NCBI GenBank assembly: GCA_964607765.1
Contig: CAZSNT010000017.1
Location: forward strand, 26,972-90,971
Reading direction: 5' to 3'
Source of the DNA: CAZSNT01 sp964607765
Lineage (GTDB): Bacteria > Verrucomicrobiota > Lentisphaeria > Oligosphaerales > JABHEG01
Length of the DNA stretch: 64,000 nucleotides
Part shown: positions 16,518 through 25,816 of the stretch, piece after piece
Layout: the number at the start of each line of letters is the position of its first letter
Numbering within the stretch: the first letter of the stretch is position 1
Notes under the pieces: model-generated
The model's database searches: none
The model's input: the letters and a program-made list of their open reading frames with translations, nothing else
What the model was told of the DNA's origin: nothing
Program-made: the position numbers and the translations under genes

Positions 16518-17975
16518 TCAGTCAACGACGGGCAGGCTGGCGGCGGCTTCAGCCTGCCCGTGGCGTTTCTCCCGTTCCGTGGGTTCGTAGAAGCTGACAG
16601 TCCGAGCCAGCTCGGGGAATTCCTGCTCGAGGACTTGGCGGGCCTCGCTCAGGATGAGCTGGCCGCCTTCGCCCGTCATCACTCGGCCCAGCACCTCGAC
16701 GTGGCGTACAGGCCGGTAGAAATCACAGAAGTGGGCTACGGTGTAGCCGAAATAACGTCCGATCGTCTCATAGATGGCTCGTGCCCTGGCGTCTCCGTCC
16801 GCCATGAGCGCCTGCACGCGCTTCAGGCGTTCCGGCAACGCGTCTTCCGGCACGTCGGGCAGTTCGATGCCGGCGGTCGGAATGAGCCGCGCCACCGCCT
16901 GCTGCGAGAAGTAGATTGCGCCAACGCCGCGGTCCTGCGACCACTCGTCAACCGCGGCGGTCGGGCTGTAATCGACCGGGGCAAATGCGAGCTCGTTCAT
17001 CCATCCTTTGATGCGGCGCTGATCATCGACGTAGCCGCCGGCCAGGGACGAGCCCATGGCCAGACCGAGAACCGCGCCCTCTCCCAGCGATATGGACCCC
17101 GCCAGCGCAGTCACATCGCCGTCGTTTTCCAGGCGCAGCGGAACTCCCCACGCTTTCTGAACATTCAGAAACAGGGGGGCAACATCGCGCTCGAACACAG
17201 CACGGTCCTTGATGCCGCGGAAGAGCGATGCGATGCGTGTGCGACCGTTCACGTAGATCCCCGCCGAACTGCCGCCTATTGCCTGAATCCGGGCCTGCGG
17301 ATCGACCTCGCGGATCTTCGCCTCGGCTATCTTGAGGACTTCCATGACCTTGTCGAAGTGCCAGGAGGCGTCCGGTTGCGGCTTCGGATCCCACACGTAC
17401 TCCTCGCTGAGGATCGGCTCCCCCGCTGCGTCGAGGGCCAGTCGGCCATTTGTCACAACAGCGACCTTCCGATCGCTGGCGCCCAAGTCGAAACCGATAC
17501 GCCATCCGGACCAATCCAGATTCACCTCACTGCCTCTGTCCGCGGTCGCGTCCGGAACGGCGTCGGCGTTGACAGAGACGATCGTCAGGGGTTTCTGGTA
17601 CACCTGATCGCCCCACAGCTCCGCGTCGAACGCCCGCAGCCCCGTGTCTGAGTAGCAGTATTGCAGGAACTGGGCGATCTGCGGCGGGCCGCCCACCATG
17701 ATGCGCCAGCCCCCCCACTGCCAGAGCAGGAACTTGACCAGGCGCTCCACGTAGAAGAAGTTGGCGGCTGCCTGGGGATGCGTCATGTCGAAGATGCGCG
17801 TATCGAACCGTGAGATCCGCCCTGAATCGCGTTCGATGGCGATGCTGAGCGGCACCGCGGCGCCGGAGTTGTCCACGGCGTCCAGGAATGCCCTGTTTGC
17901 GAGCACGGGTGGGCGGAAGCCGGGGTCGAGGACGGGCGTGAGGGCGGGTTCTACCAGTTTGAAAACGCTGTTCAT
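16518..17975 (-). CDS. ROK-like sugar kinase/regulator family protein
   Basis: The 485-residue protein has an ASKHA fold. GFDLGASDRKVAVVTNG near residue 175 is the phosphate-1 loop. AIGGSSAGIYVNGR and ENDGDVTALAGSISLG lead into a glycine-rich GLAMGSSLAGGY phosphate-2 region. A 160-residue N-terminal domain precedes the kinase core and is not found in ordinary ROK glucokinases, and the ROK zinc-binding cysteine cluster is not visible. It may phosphorylate a sugar or act as a sensor. AGGAGA precedes the ATG at 17975. It is the last gene of a cluster with a NahK-like kinase, a nucleotidyltransferase and an aldolase. Confidence 0.65.
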   Translation of the reverse strand: MNSVFKLVEPALTPVLDPGFRPPVLANRAFLDAVDNSGAAVPLSIAIERDSGRISRFDTRIFDMTHPQAAANFFYVERLVKFLLWQWGGWRIMVGGPPQIAQFLQYCYSDTGLRAFDAELWGDQVYQKPLTIVSVNADAVPDATADRGSEVNLDWSGWRIGFDLGASDRKVAVVTNGRLALDAAGEPILSEEYVWDPKPQPDASWHFDKVMEVLKIAEAKIREVDPQARIQAIGGSSAGIYVNGRTRIASLFRGIKDRAVFERDVAPLFLNVQKAWGVPLRLENDGDVTALAGSISLGEGAVLGLAMGSSLAGGYVDDQRRIKGWMNELAFAPVDYSPTAAVDEWSQDRGVGAIYFSQQAVARLIPTAGIELPDVPEDALPERLKRVQALMADGDARARAIYETIGRYFGYTVAHFCDFYRPVRHVEVLGRVMTGEGGQLILSEARQVLEQEFPELARTVSFYEPTEREKRHGQAEAAASLPVVD

Positions 17976-18036
17976 TATTGGTCTCCTGTTGCGCCGTTCG
18001 TCTTGCGTCATTCGCCGTTCCCGCCCAGCGACGGGC

Positions 18037-19137
18037 TCAGCGCAGGTCCTGGACGATCTGCTGCATCTCGGCTTCCTGCTCTTCCATCTGCCGTACCATC
18101 TCGAACTGCGTGCGTGCGCGGTGCAGATTGTGGCCGGGGCGGTGTGTTTTGAAGTACACGTCGCCGCTCAGGTAGTCAGTCAGGAACCGGATGCCGATCT
18201 CGAATGTAATCAGCCTGCCGGAAAAGGCCAGGTAGTCCACTTCACTCGGGCACAGGAAGCTGCCTGCTGCTGCCAGGTACCCCTCGACCAGGGCTCGGAA
18301 CATGGGTAGCTGGAACGTCACTTTGCTCAGATCCTGCTCGTCTTCGGCGGCTGTTCCCGTGGTGGTCCGGATCTGGTCGCCGAAGTCGTAGAGCACCAGG
18401 CCGGGCATCACTGTGTCCAAATCGATGACGCACACGCCGCGTCCGGTCTCGTCGTCGAGCATCACGTTGTTGATCTTCGTGTCGTTGTGGGTGATGCGTT
18501 CCGGGATCTTCCCTGCATCGAGCAGCCCGGTCAACACTCCGGTCATCTGCTCACGCCCCAGCGCGAACGCGATCTCGTCCCGGGCCAGGGCGCCGCGGTT
18601 GGCTGTGTCCGCCTCAACGGCTTGCACCAGGTTCGCGAAACGCCAGGGCGTGTTGTGGAAGTTGACGATTGTCTCGGTCAGGCGCGGGCCCGGCAGGTCG
18701 AGGAGGTCTCGCTGGAACTGACCGAACGCCCAGGCCGCCTGGTACGCTTGGTCAGCGCTCTGCACCTCGTCGTATGTCCGGGCGCCTTCGATGAAAATGT
18801 ATGCACGCCAGAAGTTGCCGGTCTGGTCGCACAGGTAGGACGCACCGTTCACCGTGGGGATTACTGTCAGGGTTTCGCGCGTGGGATCTGCACCTGATCT
18901 GTCGGCCAAGACGTTCCGCAGGTGGTCGGTGACACGCTGGATGTTGTCCATCAGCTGCGGCACATCCTTGAAGATGTTGTGGTTGATCCGTTGCAGGATG
19001 GTGCGCCTGCGCTGTCCACGTATGTCAAAAACGGCCGCGTAGGTGTCATTGATATGGCCTGTGCCGTAGGGCGCGGCGCTGACAAAGTCACCGTCGATGC
19101 GGAACTGGGAGCATATTGTCTTCAGATCAGGTTCCAT
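18037..19137 (-). CDS. nahK: N-acetylhexosamine 1-kinase-like phosphotransferase
   Basis: This 366-residue member of the aminoglycoside-phosphotransferase fold resembles Bifidobacterium NahK along its whole length. Shared segments include YGTGHINDTY, the ETIVNFHNTPWRF loop, the catalytic THND (D219) with TKINN, D239-LD-TVMPG, YDFGDQIR and the end FLTDYLSGDVYF. NahK phosphorylates GlcNAc or GalNAc at C1. The next upstream gene is a sugar nucleotidyltransferase, which would use such a 1-phosphate. The ATG at 19137 has GGAG five bases upstream; the GTG at 19143 is less likely. It is preceded by a repeat array with a hairpin. Confidence 0.82.
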   Translation of the reverse strand: MEPDLKTICSQFRIDGDFVSAAPYGTGHINDTYAAVFDIRGQRRRTILQRINHNIFKDVPQLMDNIQRVTDHLRNVLADRSGADPTRETLTVIPTVNGASYLCDQTGNFWRAYIFIEGARTYDEVQSADQAYQAAWAFGQFQRDLLDLPGPRLTETIVNFHNTPWRFANLVQAVEADTANRGALARDEIAFALGREQMTGVLTGLLDAGKIPERITHNDTKINNVMLDDETGRGVCVIDLDTVMPGLVLYDFGDQIRTTTGTAAEDEQDLSKVTFQLPMFRALVEGYLAAAGSFLCPSEVDYLAFSGRLITFEIGIRFLTDYLSGDVYFKTHRPGHNLHRARTQFEMVRQMEEQEAEMQQIVQDLR

Positions 19138-19163
19138 GTGCACTCCACCGAGTCGTCTGTGGC

Positions 19164-19211
19164 TTCAGTGTTCGGCGTTCGGCGTTTCCTGCTGTCGAGC
19201 AGGATTCGGCG
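19164..19211 (-). repeat. Seven-base array interrupted by a hairpin
   Basis: Plus-strand units TTCAGTG, TTCGGCG, TTCGGCG and TTT lead into the perfect hairpin CCTGCT-GTCG-AGCAGG (19188-19203), then ATTCGGCG. It fills most of the gap between the nucleotidyltransferase stop and the NahK-like start. The layout matches the element at 36442-36497. Confidence 0.85.
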
Positions 19212-19222
19212 TTAGGTCGAGG

Positions 19223-20143
19223 TCAATCCCAGAGCGCCTCCGGGTACACTCCTTCTTGCGTCAGCTTCGCGATGCGCGCTGTGACGATCTCGCGGTCTTC
19301 ACGGTAGGTCATCCCAAACCACTTCTCCGGTGTGTGCAGCACAGTCGTTCGGCAGCCGCCGTTCTTGATCAGGTCATCCACAACGCTCGGGATGAAGAAC
19401 TCCGCTCGGAGATCGGTTTGGCGCTCGGTCAGGAACTCCACAAAACGGACCTCGAGATCGGCGAACAGCCCGGGGGTGAACCCCCACATGTTCATCGACG
19501 CAAGCTCGTCGCCGTCGAACTGCTGCCATTGCCCTGAGGCGTCTGCAGACCGCGCTCCGCCATCGGCGGCCGCCTCTATCTTCGTGCATTCCACCACGGC
19601 GGTGAGGAGTCGGTCCGGCGACACGCTGCAGATTCCGCGGGACACACTGCCGTGTTCCGACAGCGTATTGCGGAGCGTGAATGCCACCATGCAGTAGTGG
19701 GGCACAGTGCCGGCAGGCGCGGGACCGGGAGTCAGAAAGTCGCTGAGGATCTGGTAAGACTGCCGTCCATAGAAGTCGTCGGCGTTGATGACTGCGAACG
19801 GCTCACCAATCGCGTCTCTCGCGGCCCAGATGGCGTGTCCCGTGCCCCATGGCTTCTGCCTGCCCTCGGGCATGGTATGGCCCTCCGGCAGGTCAGCCAG
19901 ACGCTGATGCACATAGCGGATGTCGAGGCCCGCCGCTTCTGCCTTGGCAAAGTGCCGGCGGAACTCCTCCTCCAGGCTCTCCTGCACGATGAACACGGCG
20001 GCGCCGAACCCTGCGCGCCACGCATCGTAGAGCGAGTAGTCGAGCACTATCTGACCGTTCGGCCCGACGGGATCCACTTGCTTGAAGCCACCGTAACGAC
20101 TGCCCATGCCGGCAGCGAGGATCAGAAGCGTGGGACGTCCCAT
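19223..20143 (-). CDS. Sugar nucleotidyltransferase (NTP_transferase family)
   Basis: The 306-residue enzyme would join a sugar 1-phosphate to a nucleotide. It starts with LLILAAGMGSRYGGFKQ, the nucleotide-binding signature, and has GTGHAIWAARD and the metal-binding VINADDFYG. The length fits short single-domain NDP-sugar pyrophosphorylases without the hexapeptide-repeat domain of GlmU or GlgC. AAGG lies 8 bases before the ATG. With the NahK-like gene immediately downstream, a route from free N-acetylhexosamine to its nucleotide sugar is likely. Confidence 0.85.
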   Translation of the reverse strand: MGRPTLLILAAGMGSRYGGFKQVDPVGPNGQIVLDYSLYDAWRAGFGAAVFIVQESLEEEFRRHFAKAEAAGLDIRYVHQRLADLPEGHTMPEGRQKPWGTGHAIWAARDAIGEPFAVINADDFYGRQSYQILSDFLTPGPAPAGTVPHYCMVAFTLRNTLSEHGSVSRGICSVSPDRLLTAVVECTKIEAAADGGARSADASGQWQQFDGDELASMNMWGFTPGLFADLEVRFVEFLTERQTDLRAEFFIPSVVDDLIKNGGCRTTVLHTPEKWFGMTYREDREIVTARIAKLTQEGVYPEALWD

Positions 20144-20251
20144 TGTCAGCGCCTTTCTCGTCTGTTGCGTTCAGGGAAGCGGCTCGGCTTTCACCAGGGG
20201 GAGTGCAGGGAACGATACCGAGCCGTTCTCACTGCGGGCGGGCCGTAGCGG

Positions 20252-20887
20252 TCAGCGCGTGGCGGCGAGAGCCACTGCTTCCTTTGCCAGCTCCGTGATG
20301 CGGCCCCACTGGCCGGCGGCCACAATCGTCTTCTTTGTCAGCCATGTTCCCGCGACAAACGGGACCTGCGGCAGAGCCAGGTAGCTCATCATGTTGGCCT
20401 GTGTCACGCCTCCCGTCGGGCAGAATTCCAACCCCAGATGTCCGTATGGGCCGATCAGGGCTTTGAGCATGCTGACGCCGCCCATGACTTCGGCCGGGAA
20501 GAACTTCAGCAGCGTGGAGCCGAGCGCGACGGCCCGGTCCACATCCGAGGGCGTGCACACGCCGGGTGCAAAAGGCAGTCCAATGGCAGCGGCTTTGCCG
20601 ATGATCTCCGGATTGCAGCCGGGCGCTACGGCAAATCTGGCGCCGGCGTCCGTGGCGCGCTGCAGTTGGTCCGCCGTGAGCACCGTGCCTGCGCCGAGTA
20701 TCATGGCGGGGAATCGCTCCGATGCCTGTCGAATGGTGGCCTCGGCCGCATCGGTTCGGAACGTGATTTCCGCCACAGGCAAGCCGCCGGCCATCAGCGC
20801 CTCGCACAGTCTCATGCCATCGTCAGGTGTGTCGACTGCAACGGCGGGGACGACCCCGTACCGGCGGAGTTCAGCAAGCGTGTCCAT
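20252..20887 (-). CDS. eda: KDPG/KHG-type aldolase
   Basis: This 211-residue class I aldolase cleaves 2-keto-3-deoxy-6-phosphogluconate or 4-hydroxy-2-oxoglutarate to pyruvate. GGLPVAEITFRT holds the general-base Glu, GAGTVLTADQLQRA the phosphate loop, and STLLKFFPAEVMGG the Schiff-base Lys, with CPTGGVTQANM at the phosphate end. AAGGAGAC precedes the ATG. It leads the sugar cluster 20887 to 16518, which suggests a catabolic link to sugar acids, though the other three genes point to amino-sugar activation. Confidence 0.88.
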   Translation of the reverse strand: MDTLAELRRYGVVPAVAVDTPDDGMRLCEALMAGGLPVAEITFRTDAAEATIRQASERFPAMILGAGTVLTADQLQRATDAGARFAVAPGCNPEIIGKAAAIGLPFAPGVCTPSDVDRAVALGSTLLKFFPAEVMGGVSMLKALIGPYGHLGLEFCPTGGVTQANMMSYLALPQVPFVAGTWLTKKTIVAAGQWGRITELAKEAVALAATR

Positions 20888-20917
20888 CGTGTCTCCTTGC
20901 GTCTCGGCAGTGCTCGG

Positions 20918-22840
20918 TCAGTTGCTTACACCGAGGAGTTCGTTCAGGCCCGCGTCCTCGCTGCTGCCGAGATCCAAGGCACGCTGGTACCATTCGCGGG
21001 CCTCATCGAGTCGGGCAGGGCTCCTGCTGGCGAGCAGAATCGCCAGGTTGAAAGCAGCCTGATTGTCGTGTTGATCCAGCTCAAACGACCGGCGCAGCTG
21101 GGTTTCGGCCGCGTCCAACCAGCCTGTGCTGGAGAATGCCACGCCGAGACAGCGCCGGGCCGACGCGTTGTCCGGGGTCAGGGCAACGGCTCGCATGAGG
21201 GTCGAGATGGCCCAGTCCAGTTTCTTCTGCCGCATCAACGTCGTACCCAGGTGCAGGAGGATGTCCACATCGTCGGGATTCAACTTGAATGCCTGCTGCA
21301 GGTAGCGCGCGGCGCCGTCGTCATCACCGCGCTCGGCAGCTATGAGCCCCATGCGCTGCAGCGCGACGATGTTCTCCGGGCTGTGCCGGAGCACGTCGGC
21401 GTAGTTCGAGGCGGCCATGTCCAGATCGTGATTCTTCTCGGCCAGCAGGCCACGGCGCAACAGGCCGCGCACAATGAGTTGGTGCTCCCGCGTCCGACGG
21501 TCCCGTTCGGCGTCAGCAGGTACGTCCCGGGTTGGCAGTGCGGCGGCAAGAGCCTCGGGGTCGGACAGGGCTGCCTCAAGGGCACGTCGGCGTGCCCGTT
21601 CATTCTCGAGCCTTGCGGTCAGTTCCTGGAGCTGTTCGAGGAACGGCTGGCGCGTCGCGCTCTTCGACTGCTGTTCCGAGGTCAACGCTTGTCTGAGGCG
21701 GCTCATTTCCTGCTGCTGCGCGCGCCAGCGGCGTGCGTCGACCGTGACAACGTTCCCCGCGTACGGATTGTCGGTCGGCGAGGGATCCGGGGCGGCTGGC
21801 CGCGAGGACATGGCCGCGGCAGCAATGCCTCCGGGCCGTGCGCCAGCTCCGGCAGCGGCTGCGTCCGCAGCCCGGCGTCTGTGCTTCGCCTCCAACGCGG
21901 CCAAACTCCTCTCCTGCTGGCGCAGGAGTGCGAGCTGCTCCTCATTGCGTGCCCGAAGCTCGTCCCTCTCTCTCTTCAACCGCTGCTGGCGTGCGACGCT
22001 CTCACGCAGGAGCTGGCGCAGCTTCTGTAGATTCGCATCGCCGTTCGGGCGGGCGCGGGTCAGCTCTTCGATCCGGTCAGCCAGTTGCGCGTTCTTGCGT
22101 TGCAGAATATCCAGCGTCTGGTTCGCCTTGGAGACCTCGGTTTCGGCCTCCTCCGCTCTGCGGTCGAGCTCCGCATTGCGGCTCTCCAACACGGCCACGG
22201 CCGATTCCAATTTCTTGCTTTTCCTCGTGTCGGCAAGGCCGGCCTGCGCTGTCTGCGTGGCCAGCTTGGTCAATCTCGCGGCCAGGACTCGGCTCTGCTC
22301 CCGCATGGCGGCGTTGTCGGAGACGAGCCGGGCCACATCGGGGGCATCCGCCGCAACGTGTTCCCCTTCCTGCACGTTACGGGACAGTTCCCGGCGGGTC
22401 AGGTTCAGCTCGCGGACGAGTTCGGCATTGGCTGCCGCCAGAGCGTTGATCTGTTCGGCCTGCCTCTTCGCCGTGGCGAGCAGTTGGTCGCGGCTGTAGG
22501 TGCTGAAGGTCTCGGGGCGACGCGCCTTCAGGCGGCGGATGCAGCGGTCGCAGTAGTCGATGCGGTACTCAAGCAATGACGGGTTCCACCCCGGGAACCC
22601 CCGGCGAACGGCGAGAAACGTGTCGCGTGCCTCTTGGTACAGGGCCATGGCCTGATCAGCGGTCTCTGTCTTCTCCGCCTTGCAGGCCGCCTCGAGCGTC
22701 ACGTACCCCTTCATCCACTGTTCACGCGCCGCGTCTTTTGACACGGCGACACTGTCGGACTCCCTGGCCGCTGCGCCGATGGCTGCGAAACAGGCGCAGA
22801 GAAGGAGCCCGAGTACAGCTTTGAGAGGAGGTCGTACCAT
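20918..22840 (-). CDS. Secreted coiled-coil protein with C-terminal TPR repeats
   Basis: The 640-residue protein starts with a signal peptide (PLKAVLGLLLCACFAAIGAAA). Residues about 30-110 form a domain that ends with RGFPGWNPSLLEYRIDYCDRC. A long coiled coil spans about 115-440 with many Arg/Glu/Leu/Ala heptads. TPR units follow from about 470 (for example IVALQRMGLIAAERGDDDGAARYLQQAF). Its neighbour at 22991 shares the same architecture and the key GWNPSLLEYR/RWNPSLVKYR segment, so the two are tandem paralogues. A structural or scaffold role in the periplasm or at the envelope is inferred from the layout only. Confidence 0.78.
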   Translation of the reverse strand: MVRPPLKAVLGLLLCACFAAIGAAARESDSVAVSKDAAREQWMKGYVTLEAACKAEKTETADQAMALYQEARDTFLAVRRGFPGWNPSLLEYRIDYCDRCIRRLKARRPETFSTYSRDQLLATAKRQAEQINALAAANAELVRELNLTRRELSRNVQEGEHVAADAPDVARLVSDNAAMREQSRVLAARLTKLATQTAQAGLADTRKSKKLESAVAVLESRNAELDRRAEEAETEVSKANQTLDILQRKNAQLADRIEELTRARPNGDANLQKLRQLLRESVARQQRLKRERDELRARNEEQLALLRQQERSLAALEAKHRRRAADAAAAGAGARPGGIAAAAMSSRPAAPDPSPTDNPYAGNVVTVDARRWRAQQQEMSRLRQALTSEQQSKSATRQPFLEQLQELTARLENERARRRALEAALSDPEALAAALPTRDVPADAERDRRTREHQLIVRGLLRRGLLAEKNHDLDMAASNYADVLRHSPENIVALQRMGLIAAERGDDDGAARYLQQAFKLNPDDVDILLHLGTTLMRQKKLDWAISTLMRAVALTPDNASARRCLGVAFSSTGWLDAAETQLRRSFELDQHDNQAAFNLAILLASRSPARLDEAREWYQRALDLGSSEDAGLNELLGVSN

Positions 22841-22990
22841 GGTGTTGGTTCGTTTCGGCCCGGTCAGCGGCGTGGTGACCGATGGCCGAGGTCAGGACAT
22901 CACGCCGACCAGGCTGACTCCAGTCTGGTCGAGTCATGGACAGGAAGACGTTGGGGACCTGTGCGCTGAGCAGCGCGCCCGGCTGCTTGG

Positions 22991-25657
22991 TCAGTTCTTG
23001 AAGTAGCTCTCCAAAGCGGGATCTTCCGATGCGCCCAGCTCACGAGCCTTGCTGTACCACTTCTGCGCTTCTTTCCGCTTCATGTCTTCTGTGCGGGGTT
23101 CCTCTCCCGTTGCGATGACGATGGCCAGGTTGTAGGCAACCTCGGGGTTCTCTTTGTTCAACTGGAAGGCACGGCGGTACTCCGCCTCCGCTGCGCCGGC
23201 CCAGCCCATCGAACTGCAGGCAAACCCCAGCAGACGATGCACCTCGGCGTTCTTCGGGTTCTTGGCCGCGGCCCGCGCCAGCACGGAAAACGCCTCTCTG
23301 GCCTTTTCCTGGCGCAACAGGGAAAGCCCAAGCGGCAGCAGAATCTTCTCGTCGTTGGGATTCTGTTTGAAAGCCTGCGTCAGGTGCTTTTCCGCTTCGC
23401 TGTCCGCGCCGCGGTTCGACAGCAGAATGCCGACTCGTGAAAGCGCCGCGTAGTTCGCCGGGTCCAGTTTCAGCGCTTCCTTGTATCCGAACAGCGCCTT
23501 CTCGATGTCCTTGGAATCATCGGCGTCTGCTGCCGCTTTCAGGTGCGCATTCAGCGAGACCTCGTGCTCCCGCTTCTCTGTCTGCTCGGCTATCAGCAGC
23601 TGCTTCGCTTCCTCGCGCTTGCGCTTCTCTTCGGCAAGTCTGCGCTTCTCCGCCTCTTCGCGGGCGCTTACCATCTTCTCGAGCTGCTGCTGGTTGGCCT
23701 CAGCCTTCTTCCGCTCCGCCACTGCTGCGGCCAGGTTCTTCTCAAGCTGGGCGACATCCTTGGTGCCTTCGGCGGCAATGAAACGTTCGAGTTCCGTCTT
23801 CTCAGCCTGCACCTCAGTGAGTTTGGCCAGAAGCTGGCCCACGCGCGTGCCTCGGTCGTTCGCGAGGCCGCCCATTTCGGAGACTTTCTTGCGGGCAGCC
23901 TCAAGGTCACCCTGAACCGTCCGGAGCGCCAGCAGCGTCTTGTTCTGCTCAGCTTGCAGATTCTTGACAAGCCCGTCCTTCTCCTGAAGCAGCGCTTCCA
24001 TCTTCGCATTGCTTTCCCGAAGCTGCTTGTCACGGGACGCCGCCAGCTTCTGCTCCAACTCGCCGGCCTTTGCCTTGGCGCCGGCCAGTTCACGGGACAG
24101 GCCACTGATCCGCGTTTCATAGTCGGCAAGCCGGGTGTTCGCGCCTGTCAACTCCCGCGTCTTGGCTGCGAGTTTGTCCCGGGCCTCTTTCACTGCGCCG
24201 TCACGCACCTCTGACTGCTGCACCAAAGCCAGGTACTTACCGTTGAGCGACTGCAATGCCTGACGCTCTTTGCCCAGCGCCTCGGTGGCTGTCGCGGCCT
24301 CGGTCTGCTTCTTCGTGATCTCGGTAGTCTTCACGCCGAGGTCCTTGCGCAACTCCTCGACGGTGGTGAGAAGCGATTCGATCTTCGCGTCTTTGCCGCC
24401 GGCCAGAGCCAACCGGCCCTTGAGTTGGGTCAGCTCGGTCTCTTTCGCTGTCAGCGCCTTCGTCTTTACGGTCAGGTCTTCCTGGAGCGCCTTCATGCCT
24501 GCCAGTGCCCTGTCGCGCTCGACCACGGTAGCCTTGACTGTCAGGAGCTCCGCCTGGGCGGCTGTGAGTACGTCGGTCTTGGCGGTCAGGTCTCCCTGGA
24601 GCGCCTTCATGCCCGCCAGCGCCTTGTCGCGCTCGACCACGGTAGCCTTGGCTGTCAGGAGCTCCGCCTGGGCGGCTGTGAGCGCCTCGGTCTTGGCTGT
24701 GAGCGCCTCGGTCCTGGCTGTGAGCTGCTCGCGCACTGCAGTGAGTTCATCCGCCAGCTTCTGCAGATCACCCTTGCCCTTGAGCGCCGCGGCCAGTTCG
24801 GCGTCTTTCTTGCCCAGCTCAGCCTTCAGCTCGCTCGCCTCCGTCTCCGCGACCTCGGCACGCTGACTGAGCTCACGGATGCGCTTGTCCGCTGCGGTCG
24901 CGGCCGCGAGAGCCTGTTCCAGTTGCGTACGCGCCGCCGCGTTGTCCTGCTTCAGCTTGTCCCGTTCCGCTTCCAGGTCCGCCACTGCACGTGTCTGGAG
25001 AGCGATCTTCTTGTCCTTGGCCGAAGCCGCTTCGGCGAGCTGTTTGTTCTTGGCGAGGGTTGCCTTCAGCTCGGCCTGCGCTCCGTCCACGTCAGCTTGC
25101 TTGCCCTGGGCATTGGCTTTGGCCTTCTCAATCTCGGCTCGGAGTGCGTCGACGCGTGCATAGTCCTGCTCGAACTGCTTGCGGTGCTGCTCCAGCTCAG
25201 CCAGTCTCGCCTGCGCTTCCTCGAGCTTCTTCCCAAGCACTTTCAGGCGCTTCTGGGACGGCTGGACTTGCCGGCGCAGTCGCCGCACCTCCGCGACGAG
25301 GTCTGCTTTGCTCAGGTTTTCGTCGGCCACGTCCACCTCGATTTCGAGCCTGTCGATCTGGTGCCGGGCATATTGCAGGCGGTATTTGACCAGGGACGGG
25401 TTCCAACGGGGGTACTTCTCCAGAACCTGTTCAAAGATCAGGTAGCTCTCTTCGAACAGCTCAAGGGCACGCGCGAGGTTGCCTTCCTCCTCAGCCTTGG
25501 CCGCCTCTTCGATCTTGAGGAAGCCGGACATCCACGTATCACGCGCTTCGTCATGGGCGCGTCGGACGTGCATGCTGGGCGGACGTGCCTGGCAGACCGT
25601 AGCGGCAACCGCAAAGGCAAATAAAGCTGCTGACGTGGCTCGGCAGAAGGGTCTCAT
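22991..25657 (-). CDS. Larger secreted coiled-coil protein with C-terminal TPR repeats
   Basis: The 888-residue paralogue of the neighbouring protein has a signal peptide (ATSAALFAFAVAATVCQA). An N-terminal domain ends in KYPRWNPSLVKYRLQYARHQ. It is followed by some 550 residues of coiled coil and C-terminal TPRs (FGYKEALKLDPANYAALSRVG, and EYRRAFQLNKENPEVAYNLA). Within the coil a 38-residue unit (AELLTVKATVVERDRALAG type) is repeated in tandem, with a matching 114-base DNA period near 24491-24730. GGGAGG precedes the ATG. The function is unknown; the rod-like form suggests envelope scaffolding. Confidence 0.78.
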   Translation of the reverse strand: MRPFCRATSAALFAFAVAATVCQARPPSMHVRRAHDEARDTWMSGFLKIEEAAKAEEEGNLARALELFEESYLIFEQVLEKYPRWNPSLVKYRLQYARHQIDRLEIEVDVADENLSKADLVAEVRRLRRQVQPSQKRLKVLGKKLEEAQARLAELEQHRKQFEQDYARVDALRAEIEKAKANAQGKQADVDGAQAELKATLAKNKQLAEAASAKDKKIALQTRAVADLEAERDKLKQDNAAARTQLEQALAAATAADKRIRELSQRAEVAETEASELKAELGKKDAELAAALKGKGDLQKLADELTAVREQLTARTEALTAKTEALTAAQAELLTAKATVVERDKALAGMKALQGDLTAKTDVLTAAQAELLTVKATVVERDRALAGMKALQEDLTVKTKALTAKETELTQLKGRLALAGGKDAKIESLLTTVEELRKDLGVKTTEITKKQTEAATATEALGKERQALQSLNGKYLALVQQSEVRDGAVKEARDKLAAKTRELTGANTRLADYETRISGLSRELAGAKAKAGELEQKLAASRDKQLRESNAKMEALLQEKDGLVKNLQAEQNKTLLALRTVQGDLEAARKKVSEMGGLANDRGTRVGQLLAKLTEVQAEKTELERFIAAEGTKDVAQLEKNLAAAVAERKKAEANQQQLEKMVSAREEAEKRRLAEEKRKREEAKQLLIAEQTEKREHEVSLNAHLKAAADADDSKDIEKALFGYKEALKLDPANYAALSRVGILLSNRGADSEAEKHLTQAFKQNPNDEKILLPLGLSLLRQEKAREAFSVLARAAAKNPKNAEVHRLLGFACSSMGWAGAAEAEYRRAFQLNKENPEVAYNLAIVIATGEEPRTEDMKRKEAQKWYSKARELGASEDPALESYFKN
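24491..24718 (-). repeat. 114-base tandem repeat inside the coiled-coil gene
   Basis: Two near-identical copies start at 24491 and 24605 (each beginning CTTCATGCC on the plus strand). They encode consecutive 38-residue units with few changes. The similarity at DNA level points to a recent duplication that lengthened the coiled coil while keeping the frame. Confidence 0.8.
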
Positions 25658-25816
25658 TCATGCGCCTCCCGTTGACGCGGGGAATTGTCTCCAACCATGG
25701 ACAAGCGCGCTTTCCAGGCTATGTTTTGGCCTCTGCGAGGCAACAGCCCGGAACGCCTGGAAATACAGGCGTCTGCATTTCGCCTTGGCCCGAAGCCAAG
25801 CTTACGGCAACGACCG

